Below, piece by piece: positions 5,960 through 7,285 of a stretch of DNA of 7,285 nucleotides (position 1 is its first letter; every line of letters starts with the position of its first letter). Origin of the DNA: an uncultured Sporolactobacillus sp. (GTDB taxonomy: Bacteria; Bacillota; Bacilli; Bacillales; Sporolactobacillaceae); assembly GCA_900543345.1 (NCBI GenBank), contig UQRJ01000146.1, positions 1-7,285 of the forward strand, in the 5' to 3' direction. A program made the position numbers and the translations under genes. The notes beneath the pieces are model-generated. The model was not told the origin of the DNA. It did no database searches and was given only the letters and a program-made list of their open reading frames with translations.

Positions 5960-6681
5960 TGATTGAAGTAAAAAATCTGAAAAAATCCTTCGGCGATAAC
6001 GAAGTATTAAAAAATATCAATTTGAATGTAGAAAAACAGGAAGTGGTCGTCGTCATCGGTCCGTCGGGTTCCGGGAAATCAACGCTGCTTCGCTGTATTA
6101 ATCTACTTGAACCGGTGACTTCCGGCCATATTCTGATTGAAGGGCAGGACATTGCCGATAAAAAAGCGAATATCAATAAAATCCGCCAAGACGTCGGTAT
6201 GGTTTTTCAGCAGTTCAATCTTTTTCCACATATGACGGTACTAGAGAATATCACCTTGGCACCGGAAAAGGTGAAGCACTTGCCGCCGGCCGTGGCAAAG
6301 GAAAAAGCAATGGATCTGTTGCATCAGGTCGGGTTGGCGGAAAAAGCGGAGGCCTATCCGGATTCGCTCTCCGGTGGGCAAAAGCAGCGCATCGCTATCG
6401 CCCGCGCTTTAGCGATGGAACCGAAAATGATGCTGTTCGATGAGCCGACTTCCGCGCTTGACCCAGAGATGGTCGGCGAAGTGCTGGATGTCATGAAGCA
6501 ACTGGCTAAAAACGGCATGACGATGGTTGTTGTGACACACGAGATGGGATTTGCCCGCGAAGTTGGCGACCGCGTGATTTTCATGGACGGCGGCTATATT
6601 GTCGAGGAGAACAAACCGCAAGAGCTGTTTGCCCATCCGCAAGAAGAACGGACTCAGGTCTTTTTAAGTAAAATATTATAA
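5956..6681 (+). CDS. Polar amino acid ABC transporter, ATP-binding protein
   Basis: The 241-residue product is the full length for GlnQ/HisP/ArtP-type ATPases. All nucleotide-binding motifs are present: Walker A GPSGSGKST (35-43), Q-loop Gln85 in VFQQFNLFPH, signature LSGGQ (138-142), Walker B MLFDEP (159-164) with Glu163 catalytic, D-loop SALD (166-169) and the switch His195 in VVTHEMGFA. It drives import by the permease dimer at the inner membrane face. ATG 5956 overlaps the permease TGA at 5957-5959; AAGGA (5941-5945) is 10 nt upstream. An adjacent ATG (5959) is the only nearby alternative; the longer open frame upstream runs inside the permease and is not real. It is the last gene of the operon. 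The substrate cannot be told from the ATPase. Confidence 0.97.
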   Translation: MMIEVKNLKKSFGDNEVLKNINLNVEKQEVVVVIGPSGSGKSTLLRCINLLEPVTSGHILIEGQDIADKKANINKIRQDVGMVFQQFNLFPHMTVLENITLAPEKVKHLPPAVAKEKAMDLLHQVGLAEKAEAYPDSLSGGQKQRIAIARALAMEPKMMLFDEPTSALDPEMVGEVLDVMKQLAKNGMTMVVVTHEMGFAREVGDRVIFMDGGYIVEENKPQELFAHPQEERTQVFLSKIL

Positions 6682-6857
6682 AATAGTTTTTGCTCCGGTT
6701 TTGATGAACAGTGCAGCTTTTCGCCGCACGTCATAAAAAACGATGATATCAAAACGATTTTGCGCGGGAATTCGGCCGCCATGGATAAATTTCTTATTGT
6801 AAATGGACAGCAGGAAATGGCAGGGTTCCTGTTTCCATTCCCGATGCCAACTAGATA

Positions 6858-6893
6858 AACAAGCCTTCTTCCGCAGCCGGAAGAAGGCTTGTT
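6858..6893. terminator. Bidirectional hairpin terminator between convergent ATPase and sodA genes
   Basis: A perfect 16-bp inverted repeat (6858-6873 and 6878-6893) with a 4-base loop CAGC. Read on the minus strand, the right arm ends in GTTT followed by ATC, so it fits best as the terminator of sodA, whose stop is 20 nt away. On the plus strand the T run is short (GTT). The 176 bases between the ATPase stop and this hairpin hold no gene I can support, only a weak CAGGAA/TTCCTG hairpin (6811-6831). Confidence 0.7.
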
Positions 6894-6912
6894 ACCCAAG
6901 CACCCACTGCTA

Positions 6913-7235
6913 TCAGCCGGTATGGTGCTGCTCAATCTGCCGCTTTGCTTCGGCATAACGGGCGGAAATCAGGTCCCAGTTGTAAAGGTGAAAACAGTTT
7001 TTGATATATTCCGGTCGGCGGTTCTGATATTTCAGATAATAGGCATGTTCCCATACGTCGAGCCCGAATATCGGCACTTTGCCAAGCATGACCGGATTGT
7101 CTTGGTTACTCATTCCGACGACTTCTAGGCGCCCATTGCGATTTAGAACAAGCCACGACCAACCCGAGCCAAAAATATTTTCCGCGACTTGTGAGAATCG
7201 TTCGGAAAAAGCCGTGAATCCGTTCAGTTCTCGGT
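6913..7235 (-). CDS. sodA: Superoxide dismutase, manganese type, C-terminal half (5' end lost at the contig edge)
   Basis: The minus strand gives 106 residues plus stop, the C-terminal half of a roughly 200-residue Fe/Mn superoxide dismutase, which converts superoxide to hydrogen peroxide and oxygen in the cytosol. ENIFGSGWSWLVLN is the family glycine-tryptophan stretch. DVWEHAYYLKYQNRRPEY carries two of the four metal ligands (Asp and His of DVWEH). NQDNP before it, and the Gly before LDVWEH, are typical of the Mn-using form. The N-terminal half, with the other two His ligands, would lie beyond 7235 but is replaced by adapter sequence. Transcription runs towards the importer operon and ends at the shared hairpin. 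The C-terminal tail (KRQIEQHHTG) is somewhat longer and more polar than usual. Confidence 0.93.
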
Positions 7236-7285
7236 CTGTCTCTTATACACATCTCCGAGCCCACGAGACCCTAAGACATCTCGTA
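7236..7285. other. Illumina Nextera adapter contamination (sequencing artefact)
   Basis: The last 50 bases are library adapter. CTGTCTCTTATACACATCT (7236-7254) is the 19-bp Tn5 mosaic end, followed by CCGAGCCCACGAGAC (7255-7269), the Nextera second adapter in reverse complement. Then comes an 8-base index CCTAAGAC (7270-7277), which from memory is a Nextera XT i7 index (N726). ATCTCGTA (7278-7285) is the start of the reverse-complemented P7 sequence. The contig end was not trimmed, so this stretch must not be annotated as biology or taken as a mobile element end. Confidence 0.98.

Noticed and set aside
6768..6784. GAATTC, CGGCCG and CCATGG sit side by side (EcoRI, EagI and NcoI sites with a Kozak-like context), which looks like a cloning site.
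   Set aside because: No vector backbone surrounds it; natural-looking sequence continues on both sides to the ATPase and sodA genes. With adapter contamination elsewhere it deserves a UniVec check, but chance is more likely.
7236..7254. Tn5/IS50 mosaic end as evidence of a mobile element.
   Set aside because: The bases that follow are Nextera adapter, index and P7 sequence, so the mosaic end comes from library preparation.

Overview
The window looks like chromosomal DNA from a low-to-mid GC Bacillota, most likely class Bacilli. The grounds are strong AGGAGG-type ribosome binding sites, TTG starts, consensus sigma-A promoters, a short lipoprotein signal with a clean lipobox on the solute-binding protein, and a regulator very close to Bacillus YodB. 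Genus cannot be fixed by eye. The DNA is a contig end: the last 50 bases (7236-7285) are not biological but an Illumina Nextera transposase adapter with an index and the start of the P7 sequence. Genuine sequence therefore stops at about 7235.

Layout. (1) Positions 1-1694, minus strand: the N-terminal 564 residues of a PreP/Cym1-like M16C zinc metallopeptidase, cut by the window start. (2) 1840-2814, minus strand: a complete ferrochelatase (hemH), just upstream of the peptidase and pointing the same way. (3) 2815-3118: a divergent intergenic region. (4) 3119-4140, plus strand: a YodB-like HxlR-family regulator followed by an FMN nitroreductase of the Hbn1/Frm2/CinD type with its own promoter and a strong terminator. 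This looks like a quinone, thiol or metal stress module. (5) 4332-6681, plus strand: a promoter and a complete three-gene polar amino acid ABC importer: lipoprotein binding protein, intergenic hairpin terminator, permease, then an ATPase overlapping the permease stop. (6) 6858-6893: a perfect inverted repeat between convergent genes. (7) 6913-7235, minus strand: the C-terminal half of a Mn-type superoxide dismutase, cut by the adapter.

How the genes fit together. The importer is a self-contained uptake operon; the hairpin after the binding-protein gene should make the binding protein more abundant than the membrane and ATPase subunits. The regulator, nitroreductase and SOD all suggest oxidative or electrophile stress handling, but only the first two are plausibly linked. 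Ferrochelatase stands alone, without other heme genes in view, and has the LVNLGTP-type N-terminus rather than the Bacillus subtilis type.

I found no CRISPR array, rRNA, tRNA, insertion sequence, phage gene or clearly new system. The most consequential observation is the adapter contamination; the most interesting biological ones are the single-cysteine YodB-like regulator with a motif shared by two promoters, and the type of ferrochelatase.
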